Source of the DNA: Acidobacteriota bacterium
GTDB lineage: Bacteria > Acidobacteriota > Holophagae > Holophagales > Holophagaceae
Direction of reading: 5' to 3'
DNA length: 64,000 bases
Assembly: GCA_021794095.1 (NCBI GenBank)
Contig: JAJYRN010000002.1
Location: 171,076-235,075 of the forward strand
Shown: piece after piece, positions 23,944 to 33,900 of the stretch
Layout of the letters: each line of letters begins with the position of its first letter
Numbering within the stretch: the first letter of the stretch is position 1
Notes under the pieces: generated by a model
What the model was told of the DNA's origin: nothing
Seen by the model: only the letters and a program-made list of their open reading frames with translations
Database searches by the model: none
Made by a program: the position numbers and the translations under genes

Positions 23944-24128
23944 CCCCCATGTCACCGTCCATCTGCCTCCGATGCGAGAAGGAGGATGCATCCCTAGGAT
24001 CCTTCTTCTGCCCGTCCTGCCAGGCAGCCCTAACCGCGACCGAGACGCCGCGCATCGAGCGGGGGAAACCCGTCGCGCGCCGCACCGGACCCCAGCACAA
24101 CCGCAAATTCAATAGACCCACTTTCTGA
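23940..24128 (+). CDS. Small zinc-ribbon-like protein (62 aa)
   Basis: ATGA overlap with the previous gene. Two CxxC knuckles (CLRCEK and CPSCQ) are spaced as in a zinc ribbon, followed by a basic tail. Likely a nucleic-acid-binding small phage protein. Confidence 0.65.
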   Translation: MTPMSPSICLRCEKEDASLGSFFCPSCQAALTATETPRIERGKPVARRTGPQHNRKFNRPTF

Positions 24129-24140
24129 GGCAGGCATCTG

Positions 24141-24554
24141 ATGCGGTCGGTCAAGACATACTTCACCGGGGACATCTGCGACAGGTGGCCAGACTTCCGC
24201 TACCTGGTGCCAATTGCCCAACCCCTCGATTACATAATGCGAACGAACGACCCCTACGGCGACGGCCGCATCCTCCCCGACCGGGAATTCCCGCGCACCA
24301 CCAAGGTCGTCCCCTTGGGATGCAGGACAGAGAAGCGCCTGGACCTCGAGGTCAACCTCGTGCAGAAGAGGGACCGGAGCCAGCGCGCATTCGATGTGTC
24401 GGTCTGGGCACTCCCGCGGCCCGGCATCACCGAAGCCACCGAGGCGCGGTGCCTCCTCTGCGGGCTGACCGCCTCAAGGGAACTGCCGACCCAGGAGATC
24501 GTGGACTGGGCCACACAACAACTGGTCGATCTGACCAGGATGGGAGGCGCATGA
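24141..24554 (+). CDS. Hypothetical phage protein (137 aa)
   Basis: ATG 24141. Beta-rich (VKTYFTGDICDRWPDFRYLV) with a C-terminal cysteine pair (CLLCGL) and helix. No family recognised. Overlaps the next gene by four bases. Confidence 0.6.
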   Translation: MRSVKTYFTGDICDRWPDFRYLVPIAQPLDYIMRTNDPYGDGRILPDREFPRTTKVVPLGCRTEKRLDLEVNLVQKRDRSQRAFDVSVWALPRPGITEATEARCLLCGLTASRELPTQEIVDWATQQLVDLTRMGGA

Positions 24555-24778
24555 GCCACGCCGACCAGCCACCCTACATCCGCGGCCGGTGGATGGTCAC
24601 GGGCCCGAATTACCCCGACGGGACCGGATGGAGCCTCTGTCAGCAGGTGGACGGGAAGTGCCAGCGCTGCGTGGCGGAGTTCTCACTCCAGGACGATGCC
24701 GAGCTTGCAGCGGCTGTCCTGGCGGATCACGAGACGTTGGGCTCCACCACGAGCGTGGCCACCCGCGAGGCCACCTGA
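24551..24778 (+). CDS. Hypothetical phage protein (75 aa)
   Basis: ATG 24551 overlaps the preceding stop. Contains GWSLCQQVDGKCQRCVAEF, with three cysteines. It is the last plus-strand gene here, and its 3' end overlaps the convergent gene at 24727 by 52 bp. Confidence 0.55.
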   Translation: MSHADQPPYIRGRWMVTGPNYPDGTGWSLCQQVDGKCQRCVAEFSLQDDAELAAAVLADHETLGSTTSVATREAT

Positions 24779-25020
24779 CGCCCCGGAGAGGCGTCCACCA
24801 CCTGCAGCTGGTAGACCCCGGGGGCCGGGAAATCGAGAGCGCCGACCTGGTAGGCGATCTGACCAGCAGCCCCATTGACGATACCGGCAGGGATGGGGAT
24901 CGGCTTCACCACTGGCGCACCGCCGGGCGCCTTGATGACGAGGTTGACCGCTGTGGCGGTGCTGAGGTCCAACCCGGACTGGAGGGTGAGAACGTAACCG
25001 AAATTGCCTGCCTGAATCAT
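24727..25020 (-). CDS. Ig/BppU-like phage structural protein (97 aa)
   Basis: ATG 25020. The pattern (FGYVLTLQSGLDLSTATAVN, then NLVIKAPGG, then APGVYQLQVVDA, then VATLVVEP) resembles the N-terminal beta-sandwich of baseplate upper proteins (BppU), which joins fibres to the baseplate. Placed beside fibre-like genes. Assignment by pattern only. Confidence 0.55.
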   Translation of the reverse strand: MIQAGNFGYVLTLQSGLDLSTATAVNLVIKAPGGAPVVKPIPIPAGIVNGAAGQIAYQVGALDFPAPGVYQLQVVDASPGRQVASRVATLVVEPNVS

Positions 25021-25021
25021 G

Positions 25022-25681
25022 TCAGAACTCCAGAGAGAAGGATGGGGCAGGGAAGGCAAGTGCCGGGGCCACGGCCACAGGGAAAGGGACAGCCGCGGTG
25101 CCAGGGAGAAGAATGGCCACCACTGCAGGCAGCAAGGCCCCAGAGGCCAGATTGGGGACGCCGGGCGCCAGGAAAGGCAACGTGGCCGGGGGTGGGGCAT
25201 CGGGAGCGAGCGTCGGGGCCGTGGGCGCCAGGAAAGGCACATCAGTGGGGCCCGCAGGGGGAATGGCCACCACAGCAGGGGGAAGCGCATCCAGGGGCAA
25301 ATCTGGGGCACCAGGTGCATCCGCAGGCACCTCGACGGCACCATTCTGAGGGGCAGGACCATCCGCCAGGATGAAGCCCAGGCTGAAATCGGCAGGAGAA
25401 CCCGTGCTGGCGCCCACCACGCGCCCTCGGATCTGGTACTCGCCAGCGAGCAGCCCAGCAAGGGGCACACGGCCGCCCAGGGTGGCGCCAGATGGGCCCC
25501 AAGAGGCCATGGGCACCGACGTCGCCGTGCCAGTCGAGACGCACTGGAGGGCCAGCTGGCCGCCCACCCCGGATGGATCCTGCACGGCGTGGATGCCGTC
25601 CACGAGGCTCAGCGCCTCTGATGCCTCGAGCCCGATCCAGAGGTCGGGCAGGCTGCCACGGAAGAAGGTCGGGAGACTCAT
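25022..25681 (-). CDS. Phage structural protein with Pro/Ala-rich repeat tail (219 aa)
   Basis: ATG 25681. The first ~115 residues form a beta-rich domain (GEYQIRGRVVGASTG, DFSLGFILADG). The rest is a low-complexity run of PFLAP, APTL and PPAV units, like a flexible stalk. Probably a tail or fibre accessory protein. Confidence 0.55.
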   Translation of the reverse strand: MSLPTFFRGSLPDLWIGLEASEALSLVDGIHAVQDPSGVGGQLALQCVSTGTATSVPMASWGPSGATLGGRVPLAGLLAGEYQIRGRVVGASTGSPADFSLGFILADGPAPQNGAVEVPADAPGAPDLPLDALPPAVVAIPPAGPTDVPFLAPTAPTLAPDAPPPATLPFLAPGVPNLASGALLPAVVAILLPGTAAVPFPVAVAPALAFPAPSFSLEF

Positions 25682-26508
25682 GCGCGCACCAGCCAGAAGG
25701 AAACCGAAAGGGGATTAATGGCAACACCCGAAGCATTCCCAAGGACATTCACCCAAACAGCAGAGGATGCACTGACGCCCACCGCACCGCTGGAGGCGCC
25801 TGTCGCAAGCAGGGAACCATGAGAGACGGCGTAGATGGCAAGGTCTTGGCCCGAGGCCGCACCCGCAATCGGGGGGACGGAGGCAGCAGAGGCCCCCGCC
25901 ACCCCATGGGCACCGACCGCAGATCCAGACACAAAGGGCAGATCGCAGGCAGAAACGATGCCGGCCACTTGCCTTGCAGACGCAGACCCAGAGAGAGAGA
26001 AGGCAGCCGAGGACCAAGCCGCCACCCCATGGGATCCTGCCGCAGTGCCAGCCGCCAAAAGGTGAGCTGCACTCGCCCCAGCCGCCCCGTGCGCGCCTAC
26101 AGCTGCTCCACTGACAAGAATGTGCTGGGAGGAGGATGCGTTTTCACCCACGGCAGCGTATGCCGTGCCCCCCAGATAGATGGCGGAACCCGAATTGACC
26201 GATACCCCGTGTGTTCCCGCAGCGGCCCCGACCACGAGAACCAAAGAGGACGCCGCCCCAGAGATTCCAGTGTCTCCCCAGGCCGATCCCACTATCGAGG
26301 CAACCGCCACAGAGGATCCACCAACACCCAGGGCCCCTGTCGCGCTTCCCGCCACCCGCAAAACAACAGGACTACTACCTCCAACGCCATGGGCACCACC
26401 AGCGCTCCCGCCGAAGCGAAGCGCGCCATTGCTGCCACCAGAAACAACCAGCAGCGCCGAAAGAGCCGCATTCAGGGCCACAGAATTAAGTGCGCTGCCG
26501 TTCAGCAC
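25678..26508 (-). CDS. Gly/Ala/Ser repeat fibre-like protein (276 aa)
   Basis: Almost the entire protein consists of repeats of about 17-20 residues of the form GSAxGAHGVxGxSxxxxxxx, alternating with a hydrophobic strand (for example ILVSGAAVGAHGAAGASAAH). Such spacing suggests a beta-solenoid or glycine-rich fibre. It lies between fibre-type genes and overlaps the downstream gene by four bases. Function in the tail is inferred. Confidence 0.6.
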   Translation of the reverse strand: MLNGSALNSVALNAALSALLVVSGGSNGALRFGGSAGGAHGVGGSSPVVLRVAGSATGALGVGGSSVAVASIVGSAWGDTGISGAASSLVLVVGAAAGTHGVSVNSGSAIYLGGTAYAAVGENASSSQHILVSGAAVGAHGAAGASAAHLLAAGTAAGSHGVAAWSSAAFSLSGSASARQVAGIVSACDLPFVSGSAVGAHGVAGASAASVPPIAGAASGQDLAIYAVSHGSLLATGASSGAVGVSASSAVWVNVLGNASGVAINPLSVSFWLVRA

Positions 26509-26556
26509 GAGCTATGCCTCAGAAGTGGGTGGCAAAGTAGGGGATCATGGAAACTA

Positions 26557-27519
26557 TTAAAGCAGATAAGCCTGAACCGTGCGTCCAAATGAAGCGTTTG
26601 ATGCTCCCGCATACCTGAAAAAGTAAAAAATAGTATTCATTGTGCTTGAAGTATTGTCGTAAAGGTGCAGGCCAAAATATGCAGGAGTTATTGAAAGCGC
26701 GATTGTTATTTCTGTCCACACGCACCCCTCAATCGACCATGCGAAATAATAAGTAGTTCCAGACCTTCTAACCCTTAGATAGTAGTTCGAAACCGTTGCT
26801 CCGCTATTTGTATAGCTTCCATCTGTGCTGAAGTTTGTAACATTGCGGCCCATCCATCCATATCCGTTGAAATTCTGCCAAACGAACTGATTTCCAGACC
26901 CTGCCGCATTCGTGGTTGACAGGATGATACCTGCTGCCGAATAGGAGCTTGGGTGGTCGCAAAATATTTTTGCAATCACGCTGAAGTCACCCGCCGGAAG
27001 TGGTTGCAGGATTGCCCTGTATGTTGCACCACCACCACCAGCCATAACGGAAGAAAGAACACCGTTCACGAGATTGGTCGTATGCAATGGAGAAGTGCTT
27101 GACCAATTAACCAACGTCCACTTGGATGCCAGTGATGCTCCATCGAACTCATCATCTAGCGTAGATGGTGATGCCTGCGGAGCGTCGGCAGAAAAATAAG
27201 ACCAGGGTGTTCCACTGGGCCCCCACGTGGACAAAGTCCCTGCCGTGAGCCTCAGTTCAGCCTTCGCGCCGGCTGCCCACGCCGCAGCCGTGGTGCCCTC
27301 CTGGGCACGGACGACAGTGATGGTGTTCATTGATCGCGCCGTGACCTTTACGATCTCCCAGTTGCTCTCTGGCGTCCCGGAAGCCAGCGTGAGTAGAAAG
27401 AAGTCGGAACCCGAAGGCGCCGGGAAGGAGGATCCATCGACAATGGTGAGCGTGGTGTCGGTGGACGCAGCAGGAGATGCCAGCGTGGTGGTGGCGTTGT
27501 TGGCGAAAAGCTGGGCCAT
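26557..27519 (-). CDS. Tail fibre / receptor-binding protein with lectin-like domain (320 aa)
   Basis: The N-terminal ~100 residues (TDTTLTIVDGSSFPAPSG, then WEIVKVTARSMNTITVVRAQ) match a common phage tail-fibre attachment module. The C-terminal ~190 residues begin LDDEFDGASLASKWTLVN and form a jelly-roll (concanavalin/LamG-like) domain. The DNA of the C-terminal part is clearly more A/T-rich than its neighbours, suggesting a swapped receptor-binding module. Confidence 0.65.
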   Translation of the reverse strand: MAQLFANNATTTLASPAASTDTTLTIVDGSSFPAPSGSDFFLLTLASGTPESNWEIVKVTARSMNTITVVRAQEGTTAAAWAAGAKAELRLTAGTLSTWGPSGTPWSYFSADAPQASPSTLDDEFDGASLASKWTLVNWSSTSPLHTTNLVNGVLSSVMAGGGGATYRAILQPLPAGDFSVIAKIFCDHPSSYSAAGIILSTTNAAGSGNQFVWQNFNGYGWMGRNVTNFSTDGSYTNSGATVSNYYLRVRRSGTTYYFAWSIEGCVWTEITIALSITPAYFGLHLYDNTSSTMNTIFYFFRYAGASNASFGRTVQAYLL

Positions 27520-27529
27520 CGGGCCCTCC

Positions 27530-27919
27530 CTACATCGACCGGACGAAAGACGTTACGTCGATTGGGGCGCCGGAGACGATGGAGGTGGTGTTCAACTGCA
27601 GATCGCCTCCACCACCAGTGGCCGTCACGGTACCCTGCTCGATCACCGTCGCGCCATTGAGCACCCGGTAGAAGGTGGCCGCCCCGGTCGCCACGGCATT
27701 GGCCTGGGCAATGGCGTTGGCCGCCATGGAGCCGGCCGCGGCCGCCCCGAAGGCGGTGGCTCCGAAGGTCACGGTGCCCAGCAGGGTCTGGCCCGAGAGC
27801 GCCGTGTCGGCGTCCGCCGGGACCGCGCCGGCGAAAATCTCGAGGGAGGCTCCATTGAAATTCGTGCCGTAGCTGGTCAGCAGGGCATCACGGGTGGCAA
27901 CAGCGATGGAAAGGGACAT
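27530..27919 (-). CDS. Phage structural protein (129 aa)
   Basis: ATG 27919. Ala/Gly-rich beta protein (ASLEIFAGAVPADADTALSG, then FGATAFGAAAAGSM). This type is widespread in phage head/tail regions without a known function. Follows MuF and precedes the fibre gene. Confidence 0.6.
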   Translation of the reverse strand: MSLSIAVATRDALLTSYGTNFNGASLEIFAGAVPADADTALSGQTLLGTVTFGATAFGAAAAGSMAANAIAQANAVATGAATFYRVLNGATVIEQGTVTATGGGGDLQLNTTSIVSGAPIDVTSFVRSM

Positions 27920-27938
27920 GGGGGCCTCCAGGGAAAGG

Positions 27939-29000
27939 TCAGGATTTCAGAGGGGCGCGGCGGAGCACCCAGGTACACCCGCAATTCGGGTGCGCCGGGA
28001 TCGTCGGCCACCACATCTCGTCCCGGTCACGGAAGCGCTGCTCCTTCCGTGACCAGCGATGGGCAGAGCGCCCGATGTTGGACTTGCCCACCCAGATCTG
28101 CGTGTCACCGTCCTTGCGGGAGGCGTCGGCGGGGACCACCCGGAACCGACGACCGGCCATGGCCCGGCAGTAGGGGCAGGCGTTCTTGACAGCCTTCCAC
28201 TCGGCCATCCAGCCCTCCGCGGGATCCACCGATGCGATGGCCCCGTTGGACACGGCCAAGGCGGTCTCAGTGAGCGCCACCCGGCGCCAGTCCCGGTTCA
28301 GGCCAGAGAACGAGTCGAACAACCGCTGCTGCAGCTTGCCCACCCCATCGCCGGCCTCACGGGAGGCAGAGAGGGTCGAGAGCAGGGCGTGCCGCGCCTC
28401 GGCGGTCAGATTGGTCATGTGCTCCGCCGCCCGGGCCTTCGTCCACTGCATGGCCGTGGAGGCTGCGGATGAGGGTGCTTCACGAAGCGCCTGCCCCCAG
28501 GACGGGAACCGCTCGGGATGGGCCACCCGCTCCCCGGCCCGGTGGAGGAGGGAGGCCCGGAGGGCCAGGGCCTGGGCGGACTGCTCCTGCGTGTCGCCGG
28601 GCAGGAGAGCGCTGACCAGGCGGTCGATCACGGTCTGCCAACCCTGCATGAGCCGCTCTGGCTCGAGGTCCGAGCGGAATAGGTCCACGATCTTGCCCCA
28701 GCCTGGAACCTCGGGCGGCTTCGGCTGGAAAGCCTTCTGCAGCGACCGAACCCGGCGCCCCAAGGCATGAGAGAGCAGACCGCGGAGGAAAGCCTCACCC
28801 ACCCCCCAGAACTGGTCCTCAAGGTAGGCGATCTCTGGATCCGGGTGAGGGCCCCAGAAAGGACGCTCCGCCTCGACCTGGGCAGCCGTCGGCGGTGTCA
28901 GCGGCACGCGGCCGCGGCGAAGGGCCTTGAGCACCGGCCGTCCCGAAGCCACGCGGACGTCATTCAGGACGGCCCCGAAACGCGGATCAAGGGCGACCAT
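27939..29000 (-). CDS. MuF-like head morphogenesis protein
   Basis: 353 aa. The C-terminal third has the MuF signature: ALTETALAVSNGAI, then WKAVKNACPYCRAMAGRRF, then TIPAHPNCGCTWVL, with paired cysteines and the PxHPNCxC motif. MuF proteins sit in the head near the portal and can be injected. It follows portal, in the usual order terminase-portal-MuF. It is relevant that large polyvalent proteins, often linked with MuF, occur elsewhere in this prophage. Confidence 0.85.
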   Translation of the reverse strand: MVALDPRFGAVLNDVRVASGRPVLKALRRGRVPLTPPTAAQVEAERPFWGPHPDPEIAYLEDQFWGVGEAFLRGLLSHALGRRVRSLQKAFQPKPPEVPGWGKIVDLFRSDLEPERLMQGWQTVIDRLVSALLPGDTQEQSAQALALRASLLHRAGERVAHPERFPSWGQALREAPSSAASTAMQWTKARAAEHMTNLTAEARHALLSTLSASREAGDGVGKLQQRLFDSFSGLNRDWRRVALTETALAVSNGAIASVDPAEGWMAEWKAVKNACPYCRAMAGRRFRVVPADASRKDGDTQIWVGKSNIGRSAHRWSRKEQRFRDRDEMWWPTIPAHPNCGCTWVLRRAPLKS

Positions 29001-29106
29001 GGCGGGCCTCCCCCTCCTCCAGCACCACCAGGAACAGCTGCCAGCACCACCAGGCGCCTACCAACAGGAGTGCCCCGACGCGGAGGACCAGCACCCCTCT
29101 GATCAC
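28987..29106 (-). CDS. Small membrane protein between portal and MuF (39 aa)
   Basis: GTG 29106 overlaps the portal stop (GTGA) and its end overlaps the MuF start. It is one hydrophobic segment (VLVLRVGALLLVGAWWCW, then QLFLVVL) and a short polar tail. Tight overlaps on both sides support it being a real, coupled gene. Confidence 0.5.
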   Translation of the reverse strand: MIRGVLVLRVGALLLVGAWWCWQLFLVVLEEGEARHGRP

Positions 29107-30989
29107 TGGCCACCCCCCACGCCGGGGACAGGATGGAGGTCACCGAGGGCGCCGGCGATCTGGCCGGCCTTGCCATCCGGTGCCTCGGGCTCTTCGCCAT
29201 CTTCGGCGCCCAGATCATCGGCCGAGAAAGATGACCCAGCAGGGCCGCCCTCGCCTCCCTCGCCACCCCCGTCCTGCGCCTCGGCGCCCAGCGCCCCAAG
29301 GGCCTGCTGGTAAGCGGTCTGGAAGGAGGGGTTGAGGGGGGCGTTCCCCAGGATGGGATCCGGATGAGGTTCGAAACCCCAGAGCTTCCGGCCCTCGTTA
29401 AGGGTGCCCACGGCATTCTGGCGGGTAAACTCGGCCTGGATGAGCCCGGGGTCCGCGGGCATCTGGCCAACCCACGGAATGGGGTAGGGATCCATCCCGA
29501 GGGAGGTCCGAAGCTCGTCAATGCTCTGCAGACGCTCTTTGGTGATGCGCTTGGCAGCCACATCCCCGGGATCGATACCGGTGAACGAGAACCGTGCCTT
29601 GTCCCAGTAGCGGGACAGGATGGCATCGGAGATGAACGCCTCGATGTCAGAGAGCAGGGGATCCAGCCCCTTGTCCCGGGCCGCAGCCAGGCGCTCCGCG
29701 GTGTCGTCCCCAGCCAGGGGGCTCCGGCCGGCGGCGGTGAAAGGCTCCATGCCGATCTCGGCAGGATCCATCCCATAGATCGAGCACATAATGGCGGACT
29801 GAAGGCTTATCCACTTTGCGAACGCCATCTCCGAAAAAGGAGCGTTTGTCTGGATGTACTCCGCAGCCGCCTGCTGGCCCCGGGATTGGAGGACGGGGAG
29901 GGTGAAGGCGTTGGAGGCTCCACGGATCTTCGCCTGCCACCCCGCCTCAAACGCAGCCATCTGCTCCCGGGGGAACTGGCCAGAGAGGACGAGGATGCCG
30001 CGGGGAATGGCGTTGTTGTCGAGGCCCTCCCGGGTGTAGGCCATCGCAGAGAGGAAATTCGTCAGCGTCTCAAGGCTGGACTCCAGCTCCGACATCCCAT
30101 ACCCGTACCGCTCGAGGTCGGAGGACCGATTCCGCTGGAACAGGGCCGCCTCCTCGTAGGTGAACTCGACCGAACCAGGCGCGCCCATCCCGTTTGTTGA
30201 GGCGTCCTGCACGACGAAGATGTCGTCCGAATCCTCCTCGCCGAAGGTAGAAGCGAGATAGAACGTGGCGGAGTCGCGTACCCAGAAGCAGTCCAAGCCG
30301 CCCTGGTCGCTGGGCCCCACATAAGGCACGGTCTCCACCGCTACATGGTCCAGAGAGAGGGTGTCCTCCGTGAGCATCGCCAGGAAGTCCCGAAAGCCGA
30401 CGCGCCCGCGCCGCCGCCGCTCCAGCTGGTCGAACTCGAGGCCCCCTGACATGAGCACCTGCTGGAGCCAGGAGAAGTAGGCCGCATCCTGTTCGGTGGG
30501 CTTGTGGCGGGGGTCCATGTGGCGGATGCGCCAACCGACCTCGTCGTCTTTCTGGGAAGGCGACGCGAACCGCAGCACCTGCCGCCTCCGGGTGCGGTGG
30601 ATGGCCTGCGCCACCTCAATTCGCTGGGACAGCTGCCGGAGGGCGGAGAAAGGGATGCCGGGCTTGGGCAAGTAGCGGCCGCCGGCGCCGAGGCCCTGCA
30701 GGAGGGGTTGCGTACGAGCCTTCGGGTCCGCCGCCTCCACCCGGCTCATGGCCAGGGACTTCTGCACCTGCCGCTCCGCCTTCTGGAGGTTGACCCAATC
30801 CAGCATCATCCGAGCAAGATCGGGCGGGGCCAAGCTGGGGTCGGCATAGGACTTCAGCACCTCGCGGTTGGCGTCCGCAACCTCGTCCAGTGGCGCCCGG
30901 GCATCATAGGCGGTATGCTCCGCCGGGCCGAGATGCCCGAAGGGAGAGCCGCCATTCGCAGGCTGGAAGGACCAGAGGGAGCCCGTCAT
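29103..30989 (-). CDS. Phage portal protein
   Basis: 628 aa. Placed directly after the large terminase with a 10-bp gap. Features fit portal proteins: the N-terminal helical wing (VNLQKAERQVQKSLAMSRVE), the central stem-like region and a conserved helical segment (RERLQSIDELRTSLGMD-like: KERLQSIDELRTSLGMDPYP) and an acidic C-terminus. The portal dodecamer is the DNA entry vertex. Motifs are weak, as usual in this family; order is the main support. Confidence 0.85.
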   Translation of the reverse strand: MTGSLWSFQPANGGSPFGHLGPAEHTAYDARAPLDEVADANREVLKSYADPSLAPPDLARMMLDWVNLQKAERQVQKSLAMSRVEAADPKARTQPLLQGLGAGGRYLPKPGIPFSALRQLSQRIEVAQAIHRTRRRQVLRFASPSQKDDEVGWRIRHMDPRHKPTEQDAAYFSWLQQVLMSGGLEFDQLERRRRGRVGFRDFLAMLTEDTLSLDHVAVETVPYVGPSDQGGLDCFWVRDSATFYLASTFGEEDSDDIFVVQDASTNGMGAPGSVEFTYEEAALFQRNRSSDLERYGYGMSELESSLETLTNFLSAMAYTREGLDNNAIPRGILVLSGQFPREQMAAFEAGWQAKIRGASNAFTLPVLQSRGQQAAAEYIQTNAPFSEMAFAKWISLQSAIMCSIYGMDPAEIGMEPFTAAGRSPLAGDDTAERLAAARDKGLDPLLSDIEAFISDAILSRYWDKARFSFTGIDPGDVAAKRITKERLQSIDELRTSLGMDPYPIPWVGQMPADPGLIQAEFTRQNAVGTLNEGRKLWGFEPHPDPILGNAPLNPSFQTAYQQALGALGAEAQDGGGEGGEGGPAGSSFSADDLGAEDGEEPEAPDGKAGQIAGALGDLHPVPGVGGGQ

Positions 30990-30998
30990 ATCTCCAGA

Positions 30999-33900
30999 TC
31001 ACCAGCCCGACTCGTCCTCCCAACCATCGGTTGGTCCACCCTGCGCGGGGTAGTGCGCGAGACAGGACGGGTCCGACGCCTTCACCCGGAATCCATGGCC
31101 AGGGTATTTACAGACCCCCCCAAGGGCATCCGAGAAGTGCATGCAGTCCCCACAGGTGCGCCGACGCACAATGGCCCGCTCCTGCGCCACCTCGGCAACC
31201 AGATCGCGGCCGCCGGTCGAGGTCGACACCGGGAGCCGGTCGGGATGGGCGCCGACAGGTAGGGGGGGAGGGAAAGAGGAGGGTAGGTCTGGCGCCCCTT
31301 CGCTGACGAGGGGAAGCGCGGGGAGCGCAGAAAGAGTCGGGAACCCGGCCCGGTCGGACCCATCCACCCCCTCGAGGCCCCACCCGGAACGCCCCAGGGT
31401 CGCCAAGTAAACCCCGATGGCCAGGGACATCACCCGGTCGTCATGCGCGCCAGGGAGGGCCTCCGGCTTGCCCAGAGGGTTCCGGTGGAATCGGAGGGCC
31501 TCCAGCCAGAAACGCAGATCAGGACAGTCCAACTGACCGGTGCGGATCACCTCAGCCAGCGCATCGAGGATCATGGGGCGCGTCTTGGTGTCGGTGGGGA
31601 ACCCAGCCCGCAGGAACCGAGCCCCAGCCGCATCATATTCGAGGTGGCGGTAGACCTCTGGGTAGCGGGCCTCCTCGAGCACATGGACCACCGTGTGCCC
31701 GTGGTTGTTCCGCTCCGGGGCCACGCAGGCGCGATAGGCGCGCCCAAGGGTGTCCATGCGCCGGGCGAACTCCACCGGTGGAATCCGGCCGTGCAGGGCA
31801 GCCACCACCCGAAGGGTCCGTACCCGGAGGACGTAGGCCGCGCAGAAGTCCGTACCCCCCTGCTCGGGATCCCCCACACGGGTGGCGCCGCGGTCGATCC
31901 CCTCGGCAATGTCCGCCACGAGGAGGTAGGTCTCCCCAGGCAGGTAGGGCTCCCAGATGGTCGAGCCCGCGGGCCCGGGCACCGAGGACACCGGGTGCTT
32001 CTGCAGGGCCTCGATCCGGGCAGCGACCACCTGCTGGTCGAAGTAGGGACGGCCCGAAGTCAGGAAGGCCCCGGCCAGCGTCTCGGGGTACTCCTGCTGG
32101 AAGGTCTCCCCAACCTCACGCATCTTCGCGCGCCGCCAGGCGATCTGCTGCAGGTCCAGCCCGTGATTCGCCATGAGGGCCACCTCCTCCGAGGAGAGGG
32201 GGCCCTGGGTTGCGGGGTCAAAGGGGCGCCGATACTCAGGGTGCTCGTACCATGCGTAGTAGACCACCCGCCAAGGCATGGATGGATCACCCTCCTGCTC
32301 CAGGGCGGCCATGACGTCGGAGTAGTAGAGGTTCTGCCCGTTGGCGGTCGTCTCGAGGATGGCATTGCCAGAGGCCGGGACGGCCTGCAGGTAGCTGTTC
32401 TTGAACCCCTGGTAGTCCCGGTAGAAGGCGGCCTCGCTGTTGTGGACCACGCCGGAGAGCGTGCAATAGGAGTGCGGATCCTCGGAAAGGCAGAGGTCAT
32501 ACATCACGGGAGGCGCTGGCACCTCCTCGATCTGCTTCACCTGCGCCCAGTAATACTTGTCGCCGCGCCGCCAAGAGTGCCTGCCATACCCATGATTCCA
32601 GCGAGGCGAGTCGGGACGCTTGTCGAGGTAAGCCTGGAACATTCCGCCACGGGGAGGCAGAGGCTTTCCGAGCATGCGACGGAGTTTCACGTTGGCAGGG
32701 CCGAAGAAGTCCACCACCCAGCGATCCTGCTCCCGGCGACCATGGCGAAGGCCGGCATCGGTGATCTGGATAGATGGAAGGCCGATCCGCATATTGATGG
32801 CCAGGCGCTTCAACTGGACGGCCAGCTGCGGACGGGTGGTGCAGAACGACACCCTGCTAGGGTCAACAAACGAACCATCGCCCTCAATCAACCCCGCGAG
32901 GAGCCCCTCTAGGAAGGGGCGAGGATACTTAAAGAAGGCATCGGGGATCCGCTTCGAGTCGGTCTCGCCAACCAGACCAACAACAAGATCGGCGAAAGAT
33001 CCCCCGTGGAGCGTGATATGGGTCGTCAAACTGTTGGCGCGGTCAGTCACACGAACGCTTGTGAAGAATCCGGCATCAACATACGGCTGCACCACAGCCA
33101 TGACCTGGGCGGTCTCGTCTCGGTGGATGGCAAGCCCAATCCCAGACAGGAGGTCGCCATTCCGGAAGGCCCAACCCTCGGCCAGATACCAACCGATCAA
33201 CGCACCAAGGCCACGATCAGCGTCCACCGTCGCAGGAACATGAATGCAGTTCTTCCGGTGCGGGACATCAAGCACCTTGGACCTGCACTCCCCCATCTTG
33301 GTGATGGGGAATCCAATGTAATCCCCCTTCGTCAATTCGTCCGCACGTTTCCAGACGGGCTTCCCGGTCTTGAACTCCCGGGTGAGAACCCGGTGATCCC
33401 GCGTGAGAGTCAGGGGGAACGGCGCATTACCAAAGGTTGTGACACGAAGCGCGGCCTCTCCGACGTGAGGCGTCTCGGCCACACTCTGGACAGAGATCAT
33501 AGATCCACATCCATCTCTAACCATTGCGGGCGGGGAAGCGATAGGGAACACGAACCCGTCCTTGCCGATGACAAGGGTATCGGGACCGAGACATGCGTGC
33601 AGGTTGTGGATCACGCCACCGCGCCAGGGATGTCCAGCCTCGGTGTCGATCACGAACTTGCTGGGCGGATTGAGGGTCTGGTCCCCAGGGAACACGATCT
33701 CGAATTCGTACTTGGTGTCTGAGGACAACTGCAGGCCGGCCTTGAGGGAGGGCGGCAGGTGATCCCAGAACAGACGGTAGGTCTCCAGCAGGATCTCGGC
33801 AATGTCGCGGTCATGGGCCAGGATCACCGAAACGCGCCCGGGGTTGAGGAGGCCGTCGTCAAAGAACAGTGACGCGATGAATGTCGAGAACCCCAACTGG

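Noticed and set aside
28767-29313. Plus-strand frames opposite MuF and portal
   Set aside because: No ribosome sites or recognisable domains; MuF and portal on the minus strand explain the region.
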